A stretch of DNA of 26,246 nt, from NCBI GenBank assembly GCA_028565635.1, contig JAOXYB010078054.1, positions 7,906 to 34,151 on the forward strand. Reading direction: 5' to 3'. The notes under the pieces are model-generated. The model did no database searches and was not told where the DNA came from. It was given only the letters and a program-made list of their open reading frames with translations. Made by a program: the position numbers and the translations under genes. Below are positions 12,801 to 19,943 of this stretch, piece by piece. Numbering within the stretch: the first letter of the stretch is position 1; each line of letters begins with the position of its first letter. Origin of the DNA: Phoronis ovalis (lineage: Eukaryota > Phoronida > Phoronidae).

Positions 12801-15800
12801 TGAAAAACAAAAATAATTCTTAATAAACTTCAAATACTTTGAAGCTGTAAGCACCGTTTTAAGCCAGTAACAAAATAAGGATGTAATAATAAAAAATGCA
12901 CATTGTGACGTAAAAATAACGTACATGCGCAACTGATGGTGCGTGTGAACAAATGTGATGCTTATCCTTAACTGCATAATTATGAGGAAACGGCTATTGA
13001 TTTTTCGATAATTTATATTAACCTTTATTGTGTTTAAAACTACTAGGATGATCAGTTAGGATGTTATGCAAGGAAGCTAGGCCAAGAGCTTTTAAGATAT
13101 AGAAATCGAATAACAATTTGTTAAATAAATGTTTATAGGCAAAGTTAAAATAACAGCTTTTTACTGCTAATTTTAATTTTGTTTACTATTTTCAATTTGT
13201 ATTCAGATAATATTGTATGCCTCTGAGGGTCAAAATTGGGAACCAAATTTATGTCAAAAAACATCAACAGTGGTTTTAAACACTGTAAAACACCTTAAGT
13301 CTAAGCTTGTGCGGTTTTCATGGGAAAATATTACTTTAATGTTAAAAATACTGTTATTTTTTTTAATGAAATACTGTACACCATTTTCTATATACGAAAC
13401 AGTAAATCGATTCTGACAGATTTCTTCACTAGGCCTCAAATATTATACCCATGCTATACCATAATTCAAGCCATGATACACACCTCATTGCATATTATAC
13501 CAAAATTCGTCAAAAAAAGTGCAACCCACACCAGAGACAAATACCTCTGTTAGCCTCAAACACACTAAGTTACCTCCCCTGGAATTATTCTGCTTGAACT
13601 CTACGTGCATTTACTGTCGTGGTTCAATATTTTGACAATTCAGTGAATGCCTTAAGACTTAATTGCCATTGCAATTAATATTTAGCTTTTAGTGTAATCA
13701 GGCGTAAATTAATATTAGGTCTTTTTAGCTCAAAGAGAGATATATTTAACGTCTGTAATATCATGTCAGTTATATAAATAAATAATAGTACAATGAACAG
13801 TATGTCCTTTCCATCTTTACTTAATATCATTTTATATAAATCAACATTGATTCCATGCATTCTTACAATACTCCGGGCAATACCACCAGAGTTATCAATG
13901 AAGCTGTGATTAATAATGTTACTATGTTTGGGATCTAACACAGTCTAGTCTAAATAATGCTATAGAGTAAAACAAAAAAGAGAAGTTTTATGTAAACTGA
14001 TTATGCATTACACTATAAGTTGCAAACAAAATAGTTAGGCTGCAAAACTTCTGTATAGGCAAAGTTCTCGAAAGCTATGAAAACTGCCTGTACTTATACA
14101 TGTAATTAAAGTACACATTTTACTCTTCACCCACGTTCATCATATTTCGAGTGACAATTGGCTATTTAGTGATTCCACAATAGACAGCATTGGACCCGAC
14201 AATTTGAGGCAGTAACATTTCGGCCATTGATATGAGGGCTCATATACTTGAACAACAGCGACCTGGTAGAATTATGAAGTAATGTAGTTACATGTATCTA
14301 AATGCATTTTGGGAAATCCCAATTCCACATATACATAAACTAATATTTGCTTGACTTGTCTTCAATTTTTGTAGGAATTTTTAAGTTTCCTGAAATTTTG
14401 GGAAATCAGAATTAAATAAAAATGCTGCAGCAAAAACAACAGTTGTAGTAGAATTTTACTTCCTGCAATCAGAAAAAAATGAGACTAAATCTAAACTAGG
14501 AAAAACTTTGCTGGTTTGAAAATTTCCTGAAGCAAAGATACAAAATCCCAGCTACAGATTTGTGCATATTTGTATATGGCATTACACTGCACTGCTTGTT
14601 TACACAGAAACAACTTACAATCCATTACAAGTAGCTCAGTCTGCTAAAATAACCAATAATAACATTTAATTAATATTTCATAAAAAAACATGTAAAATAA
14701 TACCTTCCAATACCATATTTAACTGGCTGAGTGTTTATTTAAACGCCAGTAGTGGACTTGTATGTATACAGAGTATTTATCTTGACCAAATATTTAATCA
14801 ACTTTAATTTTATTTTTGTTTCATATAAAACTGCGGTAAATGTGATACAATCTGTATTTACAGCAGGTGCAACATATGGTGGGTTGAACATAAATGTTAC
14901 ATAGTTTTAGTAATTATGCTTAAAATGGCATTTTACTCATATTCATCGCCTGGAAGAATATTAATAAAAATCGAAGTGATCTAAATCAATTCCAGACTGG
15001 AAAATATTATATATTTGAAAACATTAAATGAAATGTCATAATGCATCATTTAATATCGTAATTTTGTTTGTTGAAATAATACAAATTAGTAATAGTCTAG
15101 ATCTTTTATACAAGCTGTCGTTTCTACACGATGCTAAGCAGGTGTATATTATTGTTCGCACCCGGTGTTCACTCTTTCGTGATAATTACTGTAATATTTG
15201 GGAATAAAACAGAACTTTTTAAAATTAACTGTATAAATCTGCTCACCTTTCCGTAGACTGTAGTTGCATAATTGACTTTTCCTGATGTATTTTTCCATAT
15301 GTTAACAACTTTTTGATCTGGTTACCTAATCAGAATGCTCTAGTTACTAATCGAATGACCAAGTACTTTATGCAATATGTTAAAAGGAATTTTCGAATAA
15401 GAGTACTATCTACTTTTAAAAGTTGCGACACCACCATTACAATGCTATAAACGGCATTACACATAGTGTTGCAGTAGTTATAGCTGTAGTAAAATATAAA
15501 AATGTGAACGTCTGCCCAATGTTATTTTTCAAATCATTACACTTCCATAAAAGGAAAAATTTTAATTCATTACCTTTTCGTAATTTCTATCAAAATGTTG
15601 ATGAAAATAAAACAATATTCTAAGTTTATATTTTTTTCGCTATTCTGATTGCAGTAATATCTGACAGTGAAGATGCAATCAATTTCAAAACAACTTTAAA
15701 TTTTTGTAAATTAAAAATTTAATAGAACATAAATTATGTATAGAAACTAATGAAATAAATATAGTACTGGTTTTGCATAAATGACATTTACTAAACTTGG

Positions 15801-18800
15801 TAAGCCCATGTAATGACTTCCCTTATTGCAAAAAGTATTGCATTGGGATTCATTTGTTTCAACTAATAAGTTGCAACATGGTTTATAACAAAACATTATG
15901 TTTCGCCTGTTTTCATAGTTTTGTAAGTCACTTCTGTTCTAATAGAAAACGGTTTAATAAATACATTTGTGGTCTGCCACGTGGCCTACACAAATAAAGG
16001 GCAAATCATTAACTGTTACAACACTGCAGGAATTTTAACAGTGTTGTAACAATCTGCGCTCCATTTGCAATTACTCTAACATTAAGATGATTAAAATTGT
16101 GGCTAGAAGTGATATACGCTCTTTTCCAAGATCTCCCAGAGCAACAAAACTGAACGTTTAAATTAATTTCCTTCCGTCTATCTGAGATATAAAAACTGAA
16201 TTTAGAGGCTTAGTTTTCATACATTCGGTGTTACAGTATTCTGTATCCAGTCCCAATATCCAGTCGGCTACTTAAGCTGCATATCAATTAAGTTACAAGA
16301 TTAAAAAAGTTATTTAATTTAGTTTTAAGACTGCAAGTGATTTTTTCTATCTGTACTCAGTTTTTAAACGTTTGGACAACGATTATCGTACAACCGATCG
16401 AAACATCTCTTGGGTATTATATGTTTTATAACGAAGAGTAACAGTGTTGTTCCGTTTTTAACCAAATTAGCTAAAATGGATCTAGTTTTAGACTTCTTTT
16501 CTGTCAGCAAACAGGGCTTTTAATTTTTATCAAACAGGTTTTACCAACACACATATGAGCAATTGGTTTTTAGCAAGTTAGTTAAGCAAACTATTTTTTG
16601 GCAATATAAAATAATTAACCGGATCCCGCAGACAGCTACCCAAAATTTTGTGAAGTACCCCCCTCCTCCGGTAATATTTTGCTTTTTATGTTACCACTAG
16701 TTACTAGTTCTCCCAACGTCCCAGTTCAATTGCATGAGAAGCCAGGACCTAATTTTAACCCATTAGTAATAAATGAGACATAATCTGTAACTGTGTTTGC
16801 ATCGATGTGTGCTCGGAAATTTTGATAACTAGATTACTCTATATACAAAACGAAATTGAATTCCTACTAACTGAACATCCTAATAACGATAACTAATGTC
16901 ACTCGGTACATTTTACAAAAGAGATCTCGTATAACATATTCACCCTCAAAAATAGATCACCTATAACATATTCACCCTCAAAAATAGATCTCCTATAACA
17001 TATTCACCCTCAAAAATAGATCTCATATAACATATTCGCCCTCAAAAATAGATCTCCTATAACATATTCACCCTCAAAAATTGATCTCCTATAACATATT
17101 CACCCTCAAAAATAGATCTCCTATAACATATTCACCTCAAAAATAGATCTCCTATAACATATTCACCCTCAAAAATAAATCTCCTATAACATATTCACCC
17201 TCAAAAATAGATCTCCTATAACATATTCACCCTCAAAAATAGATCTCCTATAACATATTCACCCTCAAAAATAGATCTCCTATAACATATTCACCCTCAA
17301 AAATAGACCAACATTATGCAGCCTGGAAGTTTAATTATATTTTACAAGAGAACAGAAAAAGACATGCTGAAATAAATTTCGCGAACTCTCCAGAATGGTT
17401 TAAATAACACTTGCCTTTGCATCAGAAATTTTTCAAAATAATGCGAAAAACGAAAACGCAACACAGGTTATATTATTTTAATAATATATGATTTTCTGTT
17501 AACTTGAGCAATTGTAGTAATTTTGTTATATAAATTCATCGCTACTTCAAAATATATTTCAGTGACTGAATTTCCTTTTGGTAGACCTTTTTGTAACAAA
17601 TTTATATTGTATTTTGCTCACAAAGATGCTTGGCTTCGACAAAATTACTGTATGTCTTCCTTTGCAGTAAAAGAAAAAGTATGATAGGGTTCTTGCATCA
17701 GCTCCACAATCCTGGATAACCAATCAAATTTTGCGATAATTACAGGGGAAACAAAATGAATCAACACAATGATATGAATTATATAACATTTCGACTTTCA
17801 CTAACACATAAAGTAATGCTAACAGACAAGGTTTAACACTAAAAAAAATTCATCTAGGATTAGGTGAAGACATAAGACGCGATTTACAAATTAATTTTGA
17901 AAATAATACCTTAAGAAATGAAATGGGCTGTCAAGACAGACACAATAATGGAGCTAATTTTAATTACCTACTTCAGCACAAAATCGATGGACAAATTCAT
18001 ATCAAGTTGCTATCTCGCATTATTCCTAATGGTTAATTTACAACTCTTCAATCACACAAATGAAAAATACAAGAAAGATCTTTAAAAAAATAGGTAAAAC
18101 GAATTATTATTGATGGAATGGTCTAGCATTATATGTATATTTTTCCAGGCTAGTAATAAATAACCTTATACTGTCTCAGTCCAAAATGTAAACATAAAAT
18201 GTTAATAATTTGTACATTGTTTGTACTGACTTAAATTTCCGCTTCGTCCTAGCTTGTGGACAAGAGTTTAAATGTTGAATATCTGATGCGTACACAATTT
18301 TCCACTTTGCATTATATCGTCATTTTAAATAATTATGTACGTATTAAGTACATGGTTCCAGTTACTTTGTGACGTATTTTTAACCCTTTATTTAGTAAAC
18401 AGTTAGCTGCACATAAATTATGCATCCACACTTAACCCTTGCTTATAAACAATGTATAATTTATTAGTATTTTATGTAAACATGTTTAGGGCTGCTACAG
18501 CATAAGGTTATCATTAACCTGGAATATGTATAGATACATCTACATCATCTAAAATACTTTGTGTTGCTTGTCATTTTTACAGATCTTTTTTCCAATATAG
18601 ATTTGTTACAACTTAATTTCTTTAAGTCATATATCAGATTGAGTTTTTTATTCATATGTTTTTCACTGTACCTATATGTCAACAAGTGGCTATAAATCTG
18701 ATAGTGATAATGTAATTAATTTGAAAACAATTTATCAGACTTTTGTAAATTTGTAGAGACTACTATTAACTAGTGAAGGTTTTCTGTTAAAAGTATAAAT

Positions 18801-19709
18801 GTGGTGCATATTCTTATGAACAAACGCATAACTCGTGGCTAAGACTTTCAGTCCATGTGCCATGAGTAATCTCTTGCTGGTTTAAGTCAAATGTGACCCA
18901 AATGACACTGCAAGTACTATTTATCAACTCATGGAGAAAAAGATTCAACATTAAAGCTAGGTCCCCCAAGGCCTCCTACTGAAAATATCTATAGTATCAA
19001 TACATACCTGCGTGTCATTGTAAACCATTTCTAATTTATATCCAGGTAGAAGTTGTTTCTCATTCACCTGCTTAATTGCTAATTTAGCAGCTGCTAGCTC
19101 TGAATGTCCATTGCTGGCAAATGGCGTATTGGATAACTCAAATAAACCACCAATGTTCAAAGTTTTTAATGCTGTTGTTTTGACTTCTTGATCCCCCGGA
19201 AGTGGATATTTTATAGAAGTTTTATTTGTTGTTTCCAACTCAAAATATGTCCGGCTTTCGTTTGAAATCACAGTTTTATTGCTTAAAATAAAATTATTAG
19301 TTGTTTTTAATGATCTACGATACATTTTTCGAAGTTTTTCTTTTCTTAATTTAAAACTATGATATCCATTTGTAGGGAATCTAAAGGAACTTTCAGAAGA
19401 TTTAGTAACCTTTACTGCGTATGCAGCAGCCAAATCTTGATATGTTTCTTTTTCACCTGTTTCAGATAAGGTCTTATTACGTTGTATATGCATGGCTATT
19501 GTTCGTAAAAAACTTTCATTTGCATTTGCTCCTTCGGTTATATTTAAAACATTGAGATCAGCCTTTTTCGATAAGGTAAACTCCATACTATTTTGTACAT
19601 TTGCTACAGCGTCATGTTGACTATGAGAGTGCAACGGTGTGCCAAATGTAATTTTCATATTGCATAAATAGTTCCAAAACATCAGAATAAATAAGAATAT
19701 ACATGACAT
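84..19709 (-). CDS. GABA-B-type metabotropic receptor (class C GPCR), GABBR2-like, 15 exons
   Basis: Spliced gene, reconstructed by hand. Coding segments from 5' to 3': 19709-19008, 10080-9943, 9608-9438, 9116-8943, 7768-7580, 7093-6836, 6508-6358, 5412-5262, 4734-4602, 4376-4260, 3927-3805, 3339-3156, 2743-2592, 1237-1113, 831-84. They total 3516 nt, or 1171 residues plus stop. Every intron starts GT and ends AG, and all phases agree. Order of parts: signal peptide 1-16, glycosylated extension to about 183, VFT domain about 184-580, linker 581-612, seven TM helices 616-879, cytoplasmic tail 880-1171. Known family role: plasma-membrane obligate dimers that couple GABA binding to Gi/o. The 7TM part resembles GABBR2 (IKxSSPxxNN before TM2, IVGG in TM4, PALNDSKYIG in loop 3). 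The VFT carries GABBR1-like CDPG and SPALS but lacks most GABA-contact residues. It could be a GABBR2 orthologue or a lineage-specific orphan paralogue. Family is near certain; orthology is not. Confidence 0.95.
832..1112 (-). other. intron 14
   Basis: Donor GTAAGT, acceptor CTTTCAG preceded by AAATTTAAATATTATTATCACGAAATTATTG-like AT-rich sequence. Nothing else recognised. Confidence 0.8.
1113..1237 (-). CDS. exon 14: membrane-proximal tail helix
   Basis: Residues 882-922 plus two bases of Leu923 (phase 2 end, GAG CT|GTAAGT); acceptor CTTTGCAG|TTG. Leucines at 882, 886, 889 and 893 follow 4-3-4 spacing, continued by F900 and L907. This is compatible with a short coiled coil directly after TM7, where GABBR1 and GABBR2 pair through a coiled coil further down the tail. 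No close sequence match is recognised; the exon is placed by phase, position and splice sites. Confidence 0.78.
1294..1349. repeat. CAA/CAG trinucleotide repeat in intron 13
   Basis: CCA, CAA and CAG triplets run without a break on the plus strand. In the transcript they read as GUU/GCU/GGU triplets and end 57 nt before the exon 14 acceptor. A Cys-rich reading frame across it is an artefact of the repeat. Confidence 0.95.
1350..2591 (-). other. intron 13, main body
   Basis: The whole intron spans 1238-2591 (1354 nt). Apart from the triplet repeat near its 3' end it holds unique AT-rich sequence. Short open frames on both strands have no recognisable product. Confidence 0.7.
2592..2743 (-). 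CDS. exon 13: TM6 and TM7
   Basis: Completes Gly831 and encodes 832-881; acceptor TTCTAG|GTC, donor AAG|GTAAGT. TM6 is about 831-851 and TM7 about 858-879, joined by the short SEQPTLEYA loop, which aligns with TRDQPNVQFC of GABBR2. It ends with LFLPK, the class C PK motif at the inner end of TM7. Confidence 0.94.
2744..3155 (-). other. intron 12
   Basis: 412 nt, donor GTAAAG, acceptor TTTCTAG. AT-rich; no repeat or coding potential recognised. Confidence 0.8.
3156..3339 (-). CDS. exon 12: extracellular loop 2, TM5 and loop 3
   Basis: Residues 770-830 plus one base of Gly831 (phase 1 end, ATA G|GTAAAG); acceptor ATTTTAG|ACA. C786 is the partner for C688. TM5 (about 793-814) includes FYAYKGLLLLFG, matching VYAYKGLLMLFG of GABBR2. 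Loop 3 is PALNDSKYIG, identical over ten residues to GABBR2, a region needed for G-protein coupling. Confidence 0.95.
3340..3804 (-). other. intron 11 with a 13-base C run
   Basis: 465 nt. An uninterrupted run of 13 C at 3715-3727 reads as G13 in the transcript, 78 nt downstream of the exon 11 donor. An open frame across it on the plus strand has no recognisable product. Confidence 0.8.
3805..3927 (-). CDS. exon 11: loop 2 and TM4
   Basis: Residues 729-769, phase 0/0; donor CAG|GTAATT. I chose the acceptor TTAACAG|CTG because it yields LLKDRQLLAIVGG, collinear with IIKDQKLLVIVGG of GABBR2. An AG 9 nt further in would keep the frame but drop LLK. TM4 is about 735-757 and ends in IVDPMHR, matching the VDPLHR motif of the family. 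Confidence 0.94.
3928..4259 (-). other. intron 10
   Basis: 332 nt, donor GTAAGT, acceptor TTCTTAACAG. Nothing else recognised. Confidence 0.8.
4260..4376 (-). CDS. exon 10: TM3 and start of loop 2
   Basis: Residues 690-728, phase 0/0; acceptor TTTCAG|ACG, donor AAT|GTAAGT. TM3 (about 690-710) ends in FGSMFVKTYRVH, aligning with FGAMFAKTWRVH of GABBR2. The following intracellular loop is less basic than in vertebrate GABBR2, so G-protein contact residues there are only partly kept. Confidence 0.95.
4602..4734 (-). CDS. exon 9: loop 1 and TM2
   Basis: Completes Lys645 (AA|G) and encodes 646-689; donor ACA|GTACGT. The acceptor is an uninterrupted run of 20 T followed directly by AG. FIKLSSPKLNN aligns with LIKMSSPYMNN of GABBR2, the clearest sign of subunit-2 affinity. 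TM2 is about 655-674. C688 is the conserved extracellular-loop cysteine expected to bond with C786. Confidence 0.94.
4737..4756. repeat. A20/T20 tract at the exon 9 acceptor
   Basis: Twenty A on the plus strand form a T20 polypyrimidine tract in the transcript, touching the AG acceptor at 4736-4735 with no base between. Confidence 0.95.
4757..5261 (-). other. intron 8, main body
   Basis: The intron spans 4735-5261. It has a GTAAGT donor and AT-rich sequence. Overlapping open frames on both strands lack recognisable products. Confidence 0.75.
5262..5412 (-). CDS. exon 8: linker and TM1
   Basis: Completes Gly595 and encodes residues 596-644 plus two bases of Lys645; acceptor TTACAG|GTG, donor AAA|GTAAGT. 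The linker EKVPVD aligns with the PPAD/PPKD segment of vertebrate GABA-B receptors. TM1 is about 616-637 and ends at FNVYYRK, matching the FNIYN/FNIKN at the inner end of TM1. Confidence 0.93.
5464..5860. repeat. diverged tandem duplication in intron 7
   Basis: Two copies about 200-214 bp apart. The best-kept part is a 30-base segment (ATTATTTCCAAGTATCGTAG and on) at 5611-5640, repeated at 5813-5842. Weaker matches start near TTTGATTACA at 5477 and 5691. The copies differ by substitutions and indels, so the duplication is not recent. Confidence 0.9.
5861..6357 (-). other. intron 7, 5' part
   Basis: Remaining part of intron 7 (5413-6357). Very AT-rich; nothing recognised. Confidence 0.7.
6358..6508 (-). 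CDS. exon 7: end of VFT and linker
   Basis: Residues 545-594 plus one base of the Gly595 codon (phase 1 end, CAA G|GTAACA). Acceptor ATTTTAG|GGA. It covers the last VFT strands (GPISF, GIRKTVGLY) and the start of the linker to TM1. Three cysteines (C585, C588, C589) precede the IIWQG segment, which aligns with KWIGG in GABBR1. GABA-B receptors normally lack a cysteine-rich linker, so these are unusual. Confidence 0.92.
6610..6740. repeat. degenerate dispersed repeat in intron 6
   Basis: On the minus strand it repeats GGGCGTCTA / GGCGTTTATTGG / GGGCGTCTATTTTGA-like blocks, standing out from the AT-rich intron by its GC content. It resembles the G-rich GCGTTTATT repeats I recall from marine invertebrate genomes; this is recollection, not a search. 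The host intron spans 6509-6835. Confidence 0.5.
6836..7093 (-). CDS. exon 6: VFT, YDxxW helix and GVSG entry
   Basis: Residues 459-544, phase 0/0; acceptor GTTTTCAG|ACA, donor TCG|GTATGT. It contains AAQTYDTVW, aligned with GABBR1 EAPLAYDAIW: the structural Asp471 equivalent is kept (D485), but the GABA amine contact Glu465 is Tyr479. The end, FLGVS, joins exon 7 GPISF to form the GVSG..F motif shared by GABA-B VFTs. The 3' splice-site region of the preceding intron is duplicated upstream. Confidence 0.94.
7094..7579 (-). other. intron 5 with duplicated 3' splice region
   Basis: Two similar blocks, about 7100-7160 and 7213-7285 (plus strand TAGTCTAGAATAAAAAATGC and on, then ATAAACTG). The first includes the real branch and polypyrimidine region of exon 6. 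In the second the terminal CAG is lost. The rest is AT-rich. Confidence 0.8.
7580..7768 (-). CDS. exon 5: VFT lobe 2, GKKYVW/GWY segment
   Basis: Residues 396-458, phase 0/0; acceptor TTATAG|GCG, donor ATG|GTAATT. It includes YGKKYVWMLLGWY, nearly the same as GABBR1 FGKKYVWFLIGWY. The pocket tryptophan (GABBR1 Trp394) is kept as W413. C427 completes the second VFT disulfide with C394. Confidence 0.95.
7830..8712. repeat. TGACCTTTGACCTC repeat cluster in intron 4
   Basis: At least three diverged units of about 250-266 bp. Cores: TGAACTTTTGACCTC near 7994, TGACCTTTGACCTC at 8247-8260 and again at 8513-8526. The last two are followed by CAAATGACCTTT, then GATGTCACAC..CAAGTACCA and TCTTCGAG. A weaker core lies near 7840. 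The array ends in an A-rich stretch and a 7-bp stem, TTGCTCC/GGAGCAA (8693-8699 with 8706-8712). It looks like a non-autonomous dispersed element with internal tandem units. Intron 4 spans 7769-8942; the rest (8713-8942) is AT-rich and featureless. Confidence 0.8.
8943..9116 (-). CDS. exon 4: VFT lobe 2
   Basis: Residues 338-395, phase 0/0; acceptor AATAG|GCA, donor CAG|GTAATA. It carries DARIIIGSF..AARQVFC, closely matching GABBR1 DARIIVGLFYETEARKVFC. The GABA-contact Tyr366 of GABBR1 is Gln385 here. C394 should pair with C427 from the next exon. N350 is a sequon. Confidence 0.94.
9117..9437 (-). other. intron 3
   Basis: 321 nt, donor GTAGGT, acceptor AATAG. Nothing else recognised. Confidence 0.75.
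9438..9608 (-). CDS. exon 3: VFT lobe 1
   Basis: Residues 281-337, phase 0/0; acceptor TGTGTAG|GTA, donor TTA|GTAGGT. Another GT lies 4 nt further on, but using it would put a stop in the next exon, so the GTAGGT donor is preferred. It carries GSTSPALS, aligned with GABBR1 GSSSPALS; Ser269 there is Thr286 here. The FYRLASAD segment aligns with FFRTHPSA, so the GABA-binding His286 is replaced by Ala303. Confidence 0.92.
9609..9942 (-). other. intron 2
   Basis: 334 nt, donor GTAAAG, acceptor TGTGTAG. Open frames crossing it on both strands are artefacts next to exon 2. Confidence 0.8.
9943..10080 (-). CDS. exon 2: VFT lobe 1, CDPG segment
   Basis: Residues 235-280, phase 0 on both sides; acceptor TTTTAG|TGC, donor TTG|GTAAAG. 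It starts with CDPG, the same motif as GABBR1. C235 and C262 match the first conserved VFT disulfide. S263 aligns with GABBR1 Ser246, a known GABA-contact serine, but the next residue is Glu rather than Ser. N277 is an N-glycosylation sequon. Exon 1 lies 8.9 kb upstream. Confidence 0.93.
10081..11560 (-). other. intron 1, 3' part
   Basis: First 1.5 kb of the 8927-nt intron 1 (10081-19007) from the exon 2 side. AT-rich. Several open frames under 100 codons on both strands, with no family resemblance. Confidence 0.7.
11561..11860. repeat. diverged 141-bp tandem duplication in intron 1
   Basis: The block beginning TTTGTACGCA at 11561 is echoed by TTTCTACGCA at 11702. Both continue through TTA..GATTAAAA, AGT/TTGTTT-ACTAAATT, GATA-AAAATA-TTTTATTG and an AATAAAAA run, then a GTAGAAA block. 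Identity looks around 70 percent by eye. Confidence 0.75.
11861..16014 (-). other. intron 1, middle part
   Basis: Long AT-rich stretch. Noted: a short GC-rich patch at 12185-12240; AGTTACCTCCCC at 13568-13579, a string I associate with molluscan repeats; open frames of up to 106 codons (12371-12691, minus) without recognisable domains; a 10-bp palindrome GCCACGTGGC at 15976-15985. Confidence 0.6.
16015..16050. repeat. perfect 12-bp inverted repeat
   Basis: GTTACAACACTG at 16015-16026 and its exact reverse complement at 16039-16050, with a 12-base loop. Lies in intron 1. Confidence 0.95.
16922..17304. repeat. 32-bp tandem satellite, 12 units
   Basis: Consensus AGATCTCCTATAACATATTC followed by ACCCTCAAAAAT. 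Eleven units are 32 bp and one, near 17114, is 31 bp (one C lost). Units differ by single substitutions; the outer ones on the left (16922, 16954) are among the most changed. There are no unique spacers, so it is not a CRISPR array. Each intact unit has an AGATCT site. Confidence 0.97.
17305..19007 (-). other. intron 1, 5' part
   Basis: 1.7 kb from the satellite to the GTATGT donor of exon 1. AT-rich; no coding potential or repeat recognised. Confidence 0.7.
19008..19709 (-). CDS. exon 1: signal peptide, N-terminal extension, start of VFT
   Basis: Encodes residues 1-234, ending in phase 0 (ACG CAG|GTATGT). The start is the first in-frame ATG, at 19709-19707, with G at -3. The open frame continues upstream to a TAA at 19943-19941 without another ATG, so this is the natural start unless an upstream exon splices in. 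Residues 3-16 are hydrophobic (signal peptide). Residues 17-183 match no domain I know. They carry six N-X-S/T sequons (N56, N64, N78, N144, N150, N162) and a basic run at about 120-132. The VFT begins at residue 184 with the class C-like LNIGGLF segment and continues to NDTQ. Confidence 0.9.
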
Positions 19710-19943
19710 CTCTCTTATAAATGGGGGTAGAGATAAAGGTTCATTACTCCAAGTACTCCAAAGAAAGCTTACAAATGTGAGAAGTTGTCTTCGAACAGGT
19801 ACTTGATTCTGTCTCGAGTATAACGTCAAACATGCGTAATTTAAATTATGCAAATTAAAATAATTGATGACTGTTTGATGACCATAATATTGTAAAGCTA
19901 TGAATTTAAAGCTACTCTGCTCGACTGCTTTACGTGCTCCTTA
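19710..19943 (-). other. probable 5' leader of the receptor gene
   Basis: The reading frame of exon 1 stays open from the ATG back to an in-frame TAA at 19943-19941 but contains no ATG. It is most simply untranslated leader. An AG at about 19890 on the minus strand could accept an upstream exon, so an alternative N-terminus is not excluded. No transcription start or TATA box can be assigned. Confidence 0.45.

Noticed and set aside
13675-13941. 88-codon minus-strand open frame in intron 1
   Set aside because: One hydrophobic stretch but no family resemblance and no supporting splice or promoter signal.
16922-17304. CRISPR-like array (32-bp repeat)
   Set aside because: Units abut with no unique spacers and the setting is an animal intron; it is a tandem satellite.
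84-19709. Pseudogene interpretation because exons are split among many short frames
   Set aside because: All 14 junctions have GT..AG ends and matching phase, and no stop or frameshift interrupts the 1171 codons.
19710-19853. Open frame of exon 1 extended to 19853 as the protein start
   Set aside because: The codon at 19853-19851 is TTG, not ATG, and no ATG lies in frame before 19709. The hydrophobic signal peptide also starts right after the 19709 ATG.
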